64,000 bases of DNA from Desulfobulbaceae bacterium BRH_c16a (GCA_000961725.1 LADS01000004.1:62001-126000); one strand, 5' to 3'. Shown: positions 46,255 to 55,382, counted from the stretch's first letter. A program made the numbers and translations. Notes: a model not told the origin generated them from the letters alone.

Positions 46255-47235
46255 ATGAAGTTTCGTAACTCACTTGCAGGTCTCGCCCTGGCCGTCGGCG
46301 CACTGACCATGATGTCGACCCCGGCCTCGGCCGCCATGGAACTGAAGGCGGCGGACGTGCACCCGGAGGGCTATCCGAATGTGGTAGCCATGCAGAACCT
46401 GGGCAAAAAACTTGAGGCGGCAACCGCCGGTCGGCTTACCCTGAAGATGTTTCCCGGCGCCATACTCGGTGACGAAAAGTCGATGATCGAACAGACTCAG
46501 GTTGGGGCGATCGCCATCCTTCGCACCTCGCTCGGCACGGTCGGCCCGGTGGTTCCAGAGGTCAACGTCTTCAACATGCCCTTTGTCTTCCGTGACGAAA
46601 CCCATATGCGCAAGGTCATCGACGGCGAGATCGGCTATGAACTGCTCGGCAAAATCAACGCCAGTCCGGCCAAAATGGTCGCTCTCGGCTGGATGGACGG
46701 CGGCACCCGCAGCCTGTACCTGAAAAAACCGGTAAAAACCCCGGCCGACCTGAAGGGCCAGAAGGTTCGAATGATGGGCAATCCGCTTTTTATCGACACC
46801 ATGAACGCCATGGGCGGCAACGGTATCGCCATGGGCTTCGGCGAGCTTTACAGCGCCCTGCAGACCGGCGTGGTCGACGGCGCCGAAAACAACCCGCCAA
46901 CCTACTTCACCCAGAACCACCATACCGTCGCCAAGTACTACAGCCTCACCGGCCATCTGATCATTCCGGAGATCTTCGTCATGTCCAAGGTGGTTTGGGA
47001 CAAGCTCTCCGCCGACGATCAGGCCCTGATGAAGAAACTTGCTCGCGAGGCCCAGATGGAGCAACGGGTTTTATGGGACAAAAAAGTCGCCGAATCTGTC
47101 GACGGTCTCAAGAAGGCCGGGGTTGAATTCATCGAGGTCGACAAGGTGGCCTTTTACGATTTGACCGCACCGGTACGCGCCAAGTACGGCAAGGATTATG
47201 CCGATCTGATCAAGCGCATCGAAGCCGTCAACTAA
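46255..47235 (+). CDS. TRAP transporter solute-binding protein DctP
   Basis: ATG 46255 follows a perfect AAGGAGGTG site and gives 326 residues. The signal peptide spans residues 1-26 (LALAVGALTMMSTPASAA). The mature part is a DctP fold with ADVHPEGYPNVVAM at the ligand entrance, the MGNPLFIDTMNAMGGN segment with the conserved Arg just before it, and GVVDGAENNPPTYF. It captures a sugar acid in the periplasm and hands it to the DctQM membrane units. Uronate is the likely ligand from neighbours. Confidence 0.93.
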   Translation: MKFRNSLAGLALAVGALTMMSTPASAAMELKAADVHPEGYPNVVAMQNLGKKLEAATAGRLTLKMFPGAILGDEKSMIEQTQVGAIAILRTSLGTVGPVVPEVNVFNMPFVFRDETHMRKVIDGEIGYELLGKINASPAKMVALGWMDGGTRSLYLKKPVKTPADLKGQKVRMMGNPLFIDTMNAMGGNGIAMGFGELYSALQTGVVDGAENNPPTYFTQNHHTVAKYYSLTGHLIIPEIFVMSKVVWDKLSADDQALMKKLAREAQMEQRVLWDKKVAESVDGLKKAGVEFIEVDKVAFYDLTAPVRAKYGKDYADLIKRIEAVN

Positions 47236-47299
47236 GTACTTTGTACCGGGCTGGGTGAAGAGCCCACTCGCAATCAACTGCCGGGGCTCGCATAAGGAC

Positions 47300-47851
47300 A
47301 TGAAAGAAACATTCCTCGTCGCTATGGACGGACTGTATCGGCTGTGCATCTGGATCTCGGGAATTTCCCTCCTGATCATGACGATTGTCATCCCGATCGG
47401 CATTTTCAACCGCTATGTCCTCGGCCACGGTTCGATGTGGCCGGAGCCCCTTGCAATCTTATGCATGATCATCTTTACCTTTATCGGTGCGGCAGCCAGC
47501 TACAGGGCCGGCGGTCACATCGCCGTCACCATGCTCACCGATCGATTGCCTGAAAAGGTTCGTCCGATCCTCACCCAGGTCGTCAACCTATTGATGATCG
47601 CCCTGGCCATCTTCGTCGCCCGATACGGCATCTCGCTCTGCCTGGTTACCTGGGACCAGTACATCGCCGAATTTCCGGTTCTCCGGGTCGGCCTCACCTA
47701 TATACCTTTGCCTCTGGGCTCGATCATCACCCTGCTCTTTATCCTCGAGAGCATGGTGTTCGGCCCCCAGGACAGACGCCCCATAGTCCTCATCGGCAGC
47801 CCCGGCGCGGGGAACCATGATCCCGACCACGACCAACCCAAGAAGAGGTAA
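47300..47851 (+). CDS. TRAP transporter small permease DctQ
   Basis: ATG 47300 with AAGGA gives 183 residues with four predicted membrane helices. The conserved FNRYVLGHGSMWPEPL segment and a GAAASYRAGGHIAV stretch are typical of the DctQ family. It bridges DctP and DctM. Its C-terminal ~25 residues are polar and rich in Asp, His and Pro. It lies between dctP and dctM. Confidence 0.9.
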   Translation: MKETFLVAMDGLYRLCIWISGISLLIMTIVIPIGIFNRYVLGHGSMWPEPLAILCMIIFTFIGAAASYRAGGHIAVTMLTDRLPEKVRPILTQVVNLLMIALAIFVARYGISLCLVTWDQYIAEFPVLRVGLTYIPLPLGSIITLLFILESMVFGPQDRRPIVLIGSPGAGNHDPDHDQPKKR

Positions 47852-47857
47852 AAAACC

Positions 47858-49144
47858 ATGGAAGCCTACATCCTGATCGGCAGCCTGTTTGTTCTGATGG
47901 CCATCGGCGTGCCCGTGGCCTATACCCTGGGCCTGGTGTCGATCATCGGCGCCCTGCTCATCGACCTGCCTCTTGACGCGGTCATGATCCAGATTGCCAG
48001 CGGCGTCAACAAATTTTCGCTGCTCGCCATACCCTTCTTCGTCCTGGCCGGGGCGATCATGGCCGAGGGCGGTATCGCGGGCCGTCTGGTGAACTTCGCC
48101 GCCGTCTTCGTCGGCTTTATCCGCGGCGGCTTGTCGCTCGTGAATATCCTTGCCTCGACCTTTTTCGGCGCGATCTCCGGCTCGTCGGTGGCCGACACCG
48201 CCTCCATCGGCTCGGTGCTCATCCCGCAGATGGAAAAAAAAGGTTACCCGCGCGACTTCGCCACCGCCGTTACCTGCTCAGGCTCGGTCCAGGCCATTCT
48301 CATCCCGCCGTCGCATAACGCTGTTATTTATTCGCTGGCCGCCGGCGGTTCGGTGAGTATCGCCGCCCTGTTTGTGGCGGGCGTCATGCCGGGCATCTTC
48401 CTTGGCGCGACAATGATGGGCATGTGCCTGTATTTCGCCAAAAAACGCAACTTCCCCAAGGGCGATGTCATCCCCTTAGGGGAGGCACTGCGCATCGTTC
48501 GCGAAGCCCTGTGGGGGTTGCTGACCGTCGTCATTATCCTCGGCGGCATCCTCTCCGGTATCTTCACCGCCACCGAATCGGCCTCCATCGCCTGCGTATG
48601 GGCCTTCTTCGTCACCATGTTCATCTACCGCGACTACAAATGGCATCAATTGCCGGTCCTCATACACCGAACGGTAAAGACTGTGACTGTAGTGATGATA
48701 TTGATTGGTTTTGCCGCAAGCTTCGGCTATATCCTCACCTTGATGCAGATCCCGATGAAGATTACCGCCTTCTTCTCCGCCCTGTCGGACAACCGGTACG
48801 TGATCCTCATGGCGATCAACATCATGCTGCTCATGCTCGGCACCCTGATGGACATGGCGCCGCTCATCCTCATCCTCACCCCGATGCTGCTGCCGGTGGT
48901 TAGCACTCTCGGGCTCGACCCGGTGCACTTCGGGATGATCATGATGGTCAACCTTGGTATCGGTCTGATCACCCCGCCGGTCGGCTCGGTGCTGTTTGTC
49001 GGAAGTGCGGTGGCGAACCTGTCCATCGAGAAGGTGACCAGGGCAATGCTGCCCTTCTACTTCGGGCTGCTCGCGGTACTTGCGGCGATAACCTATATCC
49101 CCGAAATTTCCCTCTGGCTGCCGCGCCTGGTGGGATTAAATTAA
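47858..49144 (+). CDS. TRAP transporter large permease DctM
   Basis: A 428-residue protein with about twelve hydrophobic segments. Signature parts include GIPVAYTLG-like entry, LSLVNILASTFFGAISGSSVADTASIGS and the C-terminal NLGIGLITPPVGSVLFVGSAVA. It moves the sugar acid with sodium or protons across the inner membrane. Six bases separate it from dctQ, and 15 from the RpiR regulator gene, so all may be on one transcript. Confidence 0.93.
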   Translation: MEAYILIGSLFVLMAIGVPVAYTLGLVSIIGALLIDLPLDAVMIQIASGVNKFSLLAIPFFVLAGAIMAEGGIAGRLVNFAAVFVGFIRGGLSLVNILASTFFGAISGSSVADTASIGSVLIPQMEKKGYPRDFATAVTCSGSVQAILIPPSHNAVIYSLAAGGSVSIAALFVAGVMPGIFLGATMMGMCLYFAKKRNFPKGDVIPLGEALRIVREALWGLLTVVIILGGILSGIFTATESASIACVWAFFVTMFIYRDYKWHQLPVLIHRTVKTVTVVMILIGFAASFGYILTLMQIPMKITAFFSALSDNRYVILMAINIMLLMLGTLMDMAPLILILTPMLLPVVSTLGLDPVHFGMIMMVNLGIGLITPPVGSVLFVGSAVANLSIEKVTRAMLPFYFGLLAVLAAITYIPEISLWLPRLVGLN

Positions 49145-49159
49145 GAAGGTTGAATTATC

Positions 49160-49999
49160 ATGGCCGACACCCTTGCCCTGATCCGCGAGTCGCTGGAAAC
49201 TTTACGAAATTCGGAAAAGAAGGTAGCGAAATGCGTCCTCGCCGACCCCGCGGCGGTGATCACCTCGTCAATCACCGATCTGGCGGAACGGGCGGAGACG
49301 AGCGAGCCGACCGTAATCCGTTTTTGCCGCAAGCTGGGACTCGGTGGGTATATGGAATTACGCCTCAATCTCGCCCGCGATCTTCCATCGACCCAATATA
49401 TCTTTGAAAACATCAGCGAAGGCGACAGCCTGGCCGGGATCGCCGGCAAGGTCCTCAACGCCCATCGTGAGGCGATCAGCAACACCCTTGCCAGGCTCAG
49501 CCTCGAAGATCTCGATATAGCAGTCAAGGCCCTCCAGGCGGCCCGGCGCATAGAATTCTACGGCTTCGGCGGCTCGGCGATCGTCGCCAAGGACGCCTAT
49601 CACAAGTTCTTTCGCCTGGGCATCGCCTGCGCCGCCCACGACGACTCGCATATGCAGGTGATGTCCGCCGCCCTCCTCGGTCCCGAGGACGTAGTGGTGG
49701 TGATATCCCATACCGGCTCCACCATGGACATTATCGACAGCGCGAGGATCGCCCGCAAGGCGGGGGCGAAGGTTATCGGCATAATCGGCAGCGAGAACTC
49801 GCCGCTTTTAAAAGAATGCGATATCTCGCTGTCGGTATATTCACAGGAAGCTGCCCTGCGCCTTGCGCCAATGACCTCGCGACTTGTGCAGCTGGCTATT
49901 GTCGATGTGCTGTTTGTCGCCGTGGCAATGAAAGATTTCGACGGAACCAAAGAGCGTCTCGACCGGGTAAAGAGATCACTGGTCGACAAGCGCTATTAA
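49160..49999 (+). CDS. RpiR/HexR-like transcriptional regulator
   Basis: A 279-residue regulator. Residues 1-75 form the RpiR helix-turn-helix (ITDLAERAETSEPTVIRFCRKLGLGGY). Residues 125-255 are a SIS sugar-phosphate domain (EFYGFGGSAIVAKDAYHKF, VISHTGSTMDIIDSARIARKAGA). It is close to HexR, whose ligand in many proteobacteria is KDPG. Here it sits directly before eda, the enzyme that cleaves KDPG. It probably binds the TGTAG-N5-YTACA sites at 39131 and 46101. Repressor or activator role is open. Confidence 0.9.
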   Translation: MADTLALIRESLETLRNSEKKVAKCVLADPAAVITSSITDLAERAETSEPTVIRFCRKLGLGGYMELRLNLARDLPSTQYIFENISEGDSLAGIAGKVLNAHREAISNTLARLSLEDLDIAVKALQAARRIEFYGFGGSAIVAKDAYHKFFRLGIACAAHDDSHMQVMSAALLGPEDVVVVISHTGSTMDIIDSARIARKAGAKVIGIIGSENSPLLKECDISLSVYSQEAALRLAPMTSRLVQLAIVDVLFVAVAMKDFDGTKERLDRVKRSLVDKRY

Positions 50000-50052
50000 A
50001 CCCTTTCGGGCCGGATGAAACCGCCCCAACTGTTTATGCAAGGAGAAACCCA

Positions 50053-50691
50053 TTGTTTCGCGAGGAACTGAGAAAGATCAGGTTGGTGCCGGTAGTGGTC
50101 ATCGACGACGCGGGGCTGGCCACACCTCTTGCCGATGCCATCGTCGCCGGCGGTCTGTCCTGCGTGGAAATCACCCTGCGCACCGACGAGGCTCTGGGGG
50201 CCATTTATACCATGGCGTCCCGGCCGGACATGCTGGTCGGCGCGGGAACCGTTTTCACCCTCGACCAGGCTAAAGCCGCGGTCGACCGAGGAGCGCGGTT
50301 TATCGTCTCCCCCGGCATGAGTTCTTCCCTGGTCGACTGGTGTCTTGCTCGCAAAATTCCGGTAATCCCCGGCTGCGCTACGCCGACCGAGATCCAGATG
50401 GCCATGGAGCGAGGGCTCGATACGGTAAAGTTTTTTCCAGCCGAACAGCTCGGCGGGGTGAAAATGCTCGCCACCCTCGCCGCGGTTTTTCAAACCATGC
50501 ACTTTATGCCGACCGGCGGGATAACCGCCCATAACCTCATCGACTATCTTGCCCTGCCGCAGGTAGTTGCCTGCGGCGGCAGTTGGCTGGTGGGCACGCA
50601 ATGGCTGCGTGAGAGGAAATTTCCCGACATCCGACAGGAGATCGGCAGGGCGGTCGAATTGCTCGACAAGAACCTGGAGATGACACTATGA
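50053..50691 (+). CDS. eda: KDPG/KHG aldolase Eda
   Basis: The start is TTG 50053, seven bases after AGGAG. No ATG or GTG lies near the homology start. The 212-residue class I aldolase has the Schiff-base lysine in VKFFPAEQLGG and the Glu in CVEITLRT. Other family parts are GAGTVFTLDQA and VIPGCATPTEI. It splits 2-keto-3-deoxy-6-phosphogluconate to pyruvate and glyceraldehyde-3-phosphate. The next gene overlaps its stop (ATGA). It closes the KduI-KduD-KdgK route. Confidence 0.93.
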   Translation: MFREELRKIRLVPVVVIDDAGLATPLADAIVAGGLSCVEITLRTDEALGAIYTMASRPDMLVGAGTVFTLDQAKAAVDRGARFIVSPGMSSSLVDWCLARKIPVIPGCATPTEIQMAMERGLDTVKFFPAEQLGGVKMLATLAAVFQTMHFMPTGGITAHNLIDYLALPQVVACGGSWLVGTQWLRERKFPDIRQEIGRAVELLDKNLEMTL

Positions 50692-51716
50692 TTGATTTGC
50701 TTGCCCTTGGCGAGGTGATGCTGCGCTTCGATCCGGGCCCTACCCGCATCGCCCTGGCCGATAGCTTCAAGGTCTGGGAGGGCGGCGGCGAATACAATGT
50801 GGCTCGCGGTTTAAGTCGATGCTTCGGGAGGCGGACCGCAGTTGTCACCGCCCTGGTCGATAACGCGGTGGGCCAGCTTGTGAAGAACCGCATTGCCGCC
50901 GGTGGGGTTGATACCGGCCTGATCCGCTGGCTGCCGGACGACGGCATCGGCGAGTCCCGGCGCAACGGCATCTACTTTCTCGAACGCGGTTTCGGCCTGC
51001 GACCGGCGCTCGGGGTGTCCGACCGCGGACACAGCGCCGTTTCGCAGTTGCGGCCGGGCGAGATTGACTGGCAAGGGATCTTTGCCGAGCAGGAGGTGCG
51101 TTGGTTTCATAGCGGCGGGATCATGGCCGGACTGTCGCCGTCATCCCCGGCAGTGATCATCGAGGCGATGACGGCGGCGAAGCTGCATGGCGCAACCGTT
51201 TCCTACGACCTCAACTACCGGCCCTCGCTATGGCAGAGGTTCGGCGGCAAAAAGAAGGCGGAGGAGATCAATCAGACCATTTTGCCCTTTGTCGATGTAA
51301 TGTTCGGCGTCGAATCGCTCGATGCTGTCCCGTCCGACCTGGACCCCGCCCCCTTCCGCCGGGCGATGGAGAAGACAGCCGGAGACTATCCGGGCCTTTC
51401 GGTCATCGCCACCACCATGCGCATCGTCCAAACCGCAACCTGCAATGACTGGGGCGGTTTGTTGTGGCATAAGGGCCGGTTCTATGAGGGCATCCGTTTC
51501 CCCGCCATGGAGATACTCGACCGGGTGGGAGGCGGTGACGCCTTCGCAGCCGGCATAATCCATGGCCTGCTGTCTGATCTGAGCCCCCAAAAAACCATTG
51601 ACTACGGGGTGGTCCACGGTGCTTTGACCATGACCACCCCCGGAGATAACTCGATGTTCACTCTCGCCGAACTCGACCGCTTCCTGGCGAGCAACAATTC
51701 CGGCGTGGTCCGCTGA
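50688..51716 (+). CDS. kdgK: 2-keto-3-deoxygluconate kinase (PfkB family)
   Basis: A 342-residue sugar kinase overlapping eda by four bases. PfkB motifs are GGGEYNVARGLSR near residue 30, YDLNYRPSLW mid-protein, and the catalytic DRVGGGDAFAAGIIHGLL, whose Asp is the base. Coupling with eda makes KDG the likely substrate, giving KDPG. Typical KdgK proteins are about 310 residues, so this one is slightly long. Confidence 0.88.
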   Translation: MIDLLALGEVMLRFDPGPTRIALADSFKVWEGGGEYNVARGLSRCFGRRTAVVTALVDNAVGQLVKNRIAAGGVDTGLIRWLPDDGIGESRRNGIYFLERGFGLRPALGVSDRGHSAVSQLRPGEIDWQGIFAEQEVRWFHSGGIMAGLSPSSPAVIIEAMTAAKLHGATVSYDLNYRPSLWQRFGGKKKAEEINQTILPFVDVMFGVESLDAVPSDLDPAPFRRAMEKTAGDYPGLSVIATTMRIVQTATCNDWGGLLWHKGRFYEGIRFPAMEILDRVGGGDAFAAGIIHGLLSDLSPQKTIDYGVVHGALTMTTPGDNSMFTLAELDRFLASNNSGVVR

Positions 51717-51759
51717 GGCCCCGGCTATCACCACCCACTGGCCGAAAAGGAGCGCAGGA

Positions 51760-52797
51760 TTAATCGTCCAGGACGACTCCCGCAGCCTTGAGTTGGGCAG
51801 CAATCTCGGCATGAAGCGGCACGCCGGCCTGAAGATTTGCCGCCCGCGCCGACCAGCCGCGCTGACCCGGCCAGGTGAAAAGGGCAGTCTCGGCCGCCAC
51901 CCCGCCCAGATACGCCAGATAGTCGTCGACTCGCCCGGACAAAATTTCGCGTCCGCCAAAAGCCTCCGGGTTTAAAGCGATAAAGAGCTTGCAGGAGTCT
52001 GGGTCGATCCCGCTGCGGTCACCCGCCTCGATCTCGTTGCCGAAGGCGCCGCCGGCGAGAGCCGCGGTCAGCAACTCGAGCATCAAGGCAAGACCCGCGC
52101 CTTTATGATCGCCGAAAGGAAGAACCGCACCCCCGAGGATGGCCTTGGCATCTCTGCTCGGCCTGCCTTCGGCATCGAGCCCCCACCCCTCCGGGATCTC
52201 ACGGCCCTCGCGCAGACAGGTGCCGACCCGGCCCACCGCCGCCCTGCTCATGGCCATATCAAGAACTACCGGTGCCGCTTCCTCACTGCGGGGAATGGCT
52301 ATGGCCAGGGGATTGTTGCCGATGACCCGGCCTTTTGCCCCCCATACCGCCATGCAGGGCATACCGTTGGTGGTGCAGATGCCCACCATGCCCTGCCCTG
52401 CCGCCCGTGCCGCATAGTGGTGGGCCCGGCCCCAGTGGCTGGTATGCAGAGCCAGGCAGACACCGGCGCCGAACTGCCGGGCAAGCGAGATGGCCCGGTC
52501 CATGGCTTGACAGGCGACGTAGCGACCGGGGCCGTTGTCGCCGTCGAGCAAACAGGTGGCGCCGAATTCGCGCATTACCCTGATTTGTGGTAGAGCTTTT
52601 ACTCGCTTATCCCGCAGGGCCTGGAGCAATCCAGGCAGCATTCGCACCCCGTGCGACGGAACGCCCTGCAGGTCGGCCTCGGCCATAACGGCCGCCTCCA
52701 GCCCGGCGATTTCACCTTCAACCCCAAGAGAAACGAGTGCTCCAGCCACCGCCTGACAAAGCCTGTCGAAGGGAATGCGAACATCTTCCTGTTTCAT
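51760..52797 (-). CDS. Ldh family (malate/L-lactate dehydrogenase-type) oxidoreductase
   Basis: A 345-residue NAD(P)-dependent enzyme of the type 2 malate/lactate dehydrogenase family, unlike Rossmann enzymes. Motifs: QGVPSHGVRMLP (substrate His), LLDGDNGPGRYVACQAMDRAI, TSHWGRAHHYA and VIGNNPLAIAIPRSEEAPV-like, with PFGDHKGAGLALMLELL. Relatives act on malate, lactate, diketogulonate or ureidoglycolate. Facing kdgK tail to tail at the end of the uronate island, it may reduce a keto acid such as pyruvate. Substrate is not certain. Confidence 0.85.
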   Translation of the reverse strand: MKQEDVRIPFDRLCQAVAGALVSLGVEGEIAGLEAAVMAEADLQGVPSHGVRMLPGLLQALRDKRVKALPQIRVMREFGATCLLDGDNGPGRYVACQAMDRAISLARQFGAGVCLALHTSHWGRAHHYAARAAGQGMVGICTTNGMPCMAVWGAKGRVIGNNPLAIAIPRSEEAAPVVLDMAMSRAAVGRVGTCLREGREIPEGWGLDAEGRPSRDAKAILGGAVLPFGDHKGAGLALMLELLTAALAGGAFGNEIEAGDRSGIDPDSCKLFIALNPEAFGGREILSGRVDDYLAYLGGVAAETALFTWPGQRGWSARAANLQAGVPLHAEIAAQLKAAGVVLDD

Positions 52798-52937
52798 CGT
52801 TTCCTCTTTAATAAAGATGTCTTAATAATTGCTTTGGAAGTCGTAAAAAGCGCATGTATCGTGTACTTGATTACTTTGCTTTCTTGAAAAAGAAAGCCCA
52901 TGGAATAAAGAAAGACTCCCCCTGACTGGATATAACA

Positions 52938-53822
52938 ATGAAGATGAGTGTACCCCATCTCCTGATGGTTCTGCTGGCAAATTCCGCATGGGGGTTTAAT
53001 TTTATTGCTGGAAAAATTGGTGCCGAAGTATTTCAACCTCTCTTTTTTACAGCTTTACGTTTTCTGTTCCTGCTTCTATTGATGCTCCCCTGGCTGAAAC
53101 CTGCGCCGGGGTATATGAAGCCGCTCTTAAGAGTGGCTTTTCTTCTGGGTGTGCTTCATTTCGGGATGATTTTCATAGGCCTCAATGCAGGGGGGAATAT
53201 TGCCTCCATAGCCATCACCACCCAGCTCTATGTGCCATTTTCAGCAATTTTTGCTTCGGTATTCTTACGGGAAAAAATATCTCTGGTGTCGCTTTTCTCG
53301 ATAGCTCTGGCCTTTGGTGGGGTGATGGTTATTGGCTTTGATCCAATTGTCTTTAATCATCTCGATGCGATTTCATGGGTGGCTGGAGCTGCATTTGTCA
53401 TGGCCGTTGCGACCATCTTGATGCGTCAATGTCCAAATCTCGGGGTGTTCAGGCTTCAGGCATGGATCGCTCTGGTGGCCTTGCCGTCATTACTGTTATT
53501 ATCTTCGATTTTTGAATCCGGTCAGGTCCAAATTCTTTCAGATGTAAGCATTATAGACTTCTGGACCCCTCTCTATTCTGCTGTTGGCGCCTCCATTATT
53601 GGCCATGGCATTGTTTATTATCTACTGGGAAGGTATCCGGTTTCCATAGTAACACCTCTCCTTTTACCGACTCCTGTTATTGCCACATTTTTTGGTGTAT
53701 TCCTCTTCGGAGATATCCTGGGGTGGAAAATGATCGTGGGGGGCTCAATGACTCTCGGTGGAGTATTGATGTTATTGAAACCGCCAAGAGAGGAAAAAAA
53801 TAAACTCAGCCGACCAGAATGA
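52938..53822 (+). CDS. EamA/DMT family transporter
   Basis: A 294-residue drug/metabolite transporter with ten hydrophobic helices in two EamA repeats. Examples: WGFNFIAGKIGAEVFQP near the N-terminus and, in the second half, IIGHGIVYYLLGRYPVSIVTPLLLPTPVIATFFG. Such proteins export amino acids or related solutes. Its AT content is higher than that of the uronate genes and its codon use differs, which may hint at a separate origin. Substrate unknown. Confidence 0.88.
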   Translation: MKMSVPHLLMVLLANSAWGFNFIAGKIGAEVFQPLFFTALRFLFLLLLMLPWLKPAPGYMKPLLRVAFLLGVLHFGMIFIGLNAGGNIASIAITTQLYVPFSAIFASVFLREKISLVSLFSIALAFGGVMVIGFDPIVFNHLDAISWVAGAAFVMAVATILMRQCPNLGVFRLQAWIALVALPSLLLLSSIFESGQVQILSDVSIIDFWTPLYSAVGASIIGHGIVYYLLGRYPVSIVTPLLLPTPVIATFFGVFLFGDILGWKMIVGGSMTLGGVLMLLKPPREEKNKLSRPE

Positions 53823-53883
53823 AAATCGGGGAAGATATGGGGAAGATATGTTTGGTCTGATGCCTTAGTTAAAAAGGCACTTT

Positions 53884-53934
53884 AATCCATTCGCCGAAGG
53901 GACCTGCGCCGGGTCCTGGCGTGGGATGCGGCGA
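53884..53934 (+). pseudogene. Relic resembling the 3' end of nifB
   Basis: This stretch matches 34367-34415 (the last codons of nifB) at most positions. In the equivalent frame it reads NPFAEGTCAGS, against NPCAEGTCTGS in NifB, then diverges. It has no start or preceding coding homology. A terminator much like the one after nifB follows at 54003-54037. Confidence 0.5.
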
Positions 53935-54002
53935 CATCAGATGCCTGAACCCATAGCAAGCTGCTGCGGGTTCATTTCCGGCGTATCTCCGAAGATAGCA
54001 AC

Positions 54003-54037
54003 AAAAAAACCCGCTCACTGTTTCCAGTTGCGGGTTT
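54003..54037. terminator. Bidirectional intrinsic terminator
   Basis: AAAACCCGC pairs with GCGGGTTTA around an inner ACTG/CAGT stem. It resembles the terminator at 34429-34463 and serves the tRNA-Leu transcript on the - strand. Confidence 0.75.
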
Positions 54038-54071
54038 AATGGACTTTAAGGGAAGTCTATGGACTACATTT

Positions 54072-54156
54072 TGGTGCCGAAGGCCGGACTCGAACCGGCA
54101 CGGGTCTCCCCACACGCCCCTCAAGCGTGCGCGTCTACCAATTTCACCACTTCGGC
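54072..54156 (-). tRNA. tRNA-Leu (anticodon GAG)
   Basis: Read on the - strand this gives a full type II tRNA. The acceptor GCCGAAG pairs with CTTCGGC, the CCA end is encoded, and the T arm is GCCGGTTCGAGTCCGGC. The anticodon stem CACGC/GCGTG holds the loop TTGAGGG, so the anticodon is GAG, which reads CTC (and CTT) leucine codons. The long variable arm is present. Confidence 0.95.
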
Positions 54157-54181
54157 AATTCAAAAATGTTTGCTTATCTGC

Positions 54182-54583
54182 TTATTTTGGAGCTTCTTCG
54201 CTTTTTGGCTTATTTTCTTCAGAAGCTTCTGTTGTCTTATTTTCTTCTTTGGCTGCTTCCGGAACCATGTCTTCTTTGGCTAAAGGTTCTGCAACCTGCG
54301 CCGGCGGACTCACCGGTTGACTCTGGATCACACCGCTCATCACCGATGACGAACCGGACGTCGATGAAATATACGCTAACGTCACAGAAGTCAACATAAA
54401 AATGATCGCCGAGGCTGTCGTTATCTTGTTGAGCAACGGCAGCGGGCCTTCAGTTCCAAAAAGAGACTGGCTGGAGCCACCAAACGCCGCACCAATATCT
54501 GCCCCTTTGCCTTGCTGGAGTAAAACTATGCCAACCAGAAATAAGCAGACAATGACGTGTACGATTGTAAGCAGGGTATCCAT
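54182..54583 (-). CDS. secG: Preprotein translocase subunit SecG
   Basis: A 133-residue protein. Two membrane helices occur at about 3-22 (LLTIVHVIVCLFLVGIVLLQ) and 54-74. Between them lies the conserved QQGKGADIGAAFGGSSQSLFG loop. After that comes a long Glu/Lys/Pro-rich tail, which is longer than in Escherichia coli SecG. It assists SecYE protein export. It follows tpiA by 18 bases, the common pgk-tpiA-secG order. Confidence 0.93.
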   Translation of the reverse strand: MDTLLTIVHVIVCLFLVGIVLLQQGKGADIGAAFGGSSQSLFGTEGPLPLLNKITTASAIIFMLTSVTLAYISSTSGSSSVMSGVIQSQPVSPPAQVAEPLAKEDMVPEAAKEENKTTEASEENKPKSEEAPK

Positions 54584-54601
54584 GCCACCAATAATTAAAA
54601 T

Positions 54602-55360
54602 TTATTTAAAATTAACAATCCGCCCGAACGACTCGGCATCCAGGGCGGCGCCACCAACCAGGGCACCATCAATGTCCGGTTGTGCCATCAATTCATCAAC
54701 GTTGGTTGGCTTGACCGAGCCACCATACAATATTCGGGTTTGCTCGGCAATGGTTTTTTCATATATCTGGCCGAGTACTCCACGAATGAATGCGTGGGCC
54801 TCCTGAGCCTGCTCTTTGGAGGCTGTTTTCCCGGTACCGATTGCCCAAACCGGTTCGTAGGCGATGACCACCCTGGCCATCTCCTCTGCGGCGACTCCCG
54901 CCAAACCTTTTCGTGTCTGATTTTCCAGCACTTCAAAGGTATGCCCTTTTTCCCGCTCGTCAAGGGTTTCGCCAATGCAGAGAATGGTTAACAGGCCAAA
55001 CTTGACAGCTCCCTTTACCCGTTTGTTGATCAGTTCGTCCGTCTCGCCAAATATCTGGCGACGCTCCGAATGCCCGACAATTGCAGCAACGGCCCCGGCG
55101 TCTTTGATCATCACCGGCGAGATTTCTCCGGTGAATGCACCTTGTTCTTCCCAGCAGACATTTTGGCATCCGACGATGATTTCACTGTCTTTCAGAACGT
55201 GCGACACCTCGCTGAGAATAGTAAAGGGCGGTGCCAGCAAAACTTCCCGATCAGGATAGTCGGCACATGCTTTTGCGATTTCCATCGCCAGCCTGCACCC
55301 ATCGACAACAGTGGTATGCATCTTCCAGTTGCCGGCAATCAATGTATTGCGCTTTCCCAT
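54602..55360 (-). CDS. tpiA: Triosephosphate isomerase
   Basis: ATG 55360 starts the canonical MGKRNTLIAGNWKMH, giving 252 residues. An upstream ATG at 55405 overlaps the end of pgk. Active-site parts are NWKMH (Asn, Lys), VGHSERR (His) and AYEPVWAIGTGKTAS (Glu). The phosphate-binding end is ILYGGSV and GALVGGAAL. It interconverts dihydroxyacetone phosphate and glyceraldehyde-3-phosphate in glycolysis and gluconeogenesis. Confidence 0.97.
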   Translation of the reverse strand: MGKRNTLIAGNWKMHTTVVDGCRLAMEIAKACADYPDREVLLAPPFTILSEVSHVLKDSEIIVGCQNVCWEEQGAFTGEISPVMIKDAGAVAAIVGHSERRQIFGETDELINKRVKGAVKFGLLTILCIGETLDEREKGHTFEVLENQTRKGLAGVAAEEMARVVIAYEPVWAIGTGKTASKEQAQEAHAFIRGVLGQIYEKTIAEQTRILYGGSVKPTNVDELMAQPDIDGALVGGAALDAESFGRIVNFK

Positions 55361-55382
55361 ATTTTTCTCCCCTGGCAAATAT

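Noticed and set aside
34480..52797. uxuA, uxaA or uxaB in the uronate island
   Set aside because: Every frame of useful size was compared with the known pathway enzymes, and none looks like mannonate or altronate dehydratase or tagaturonate reductase.
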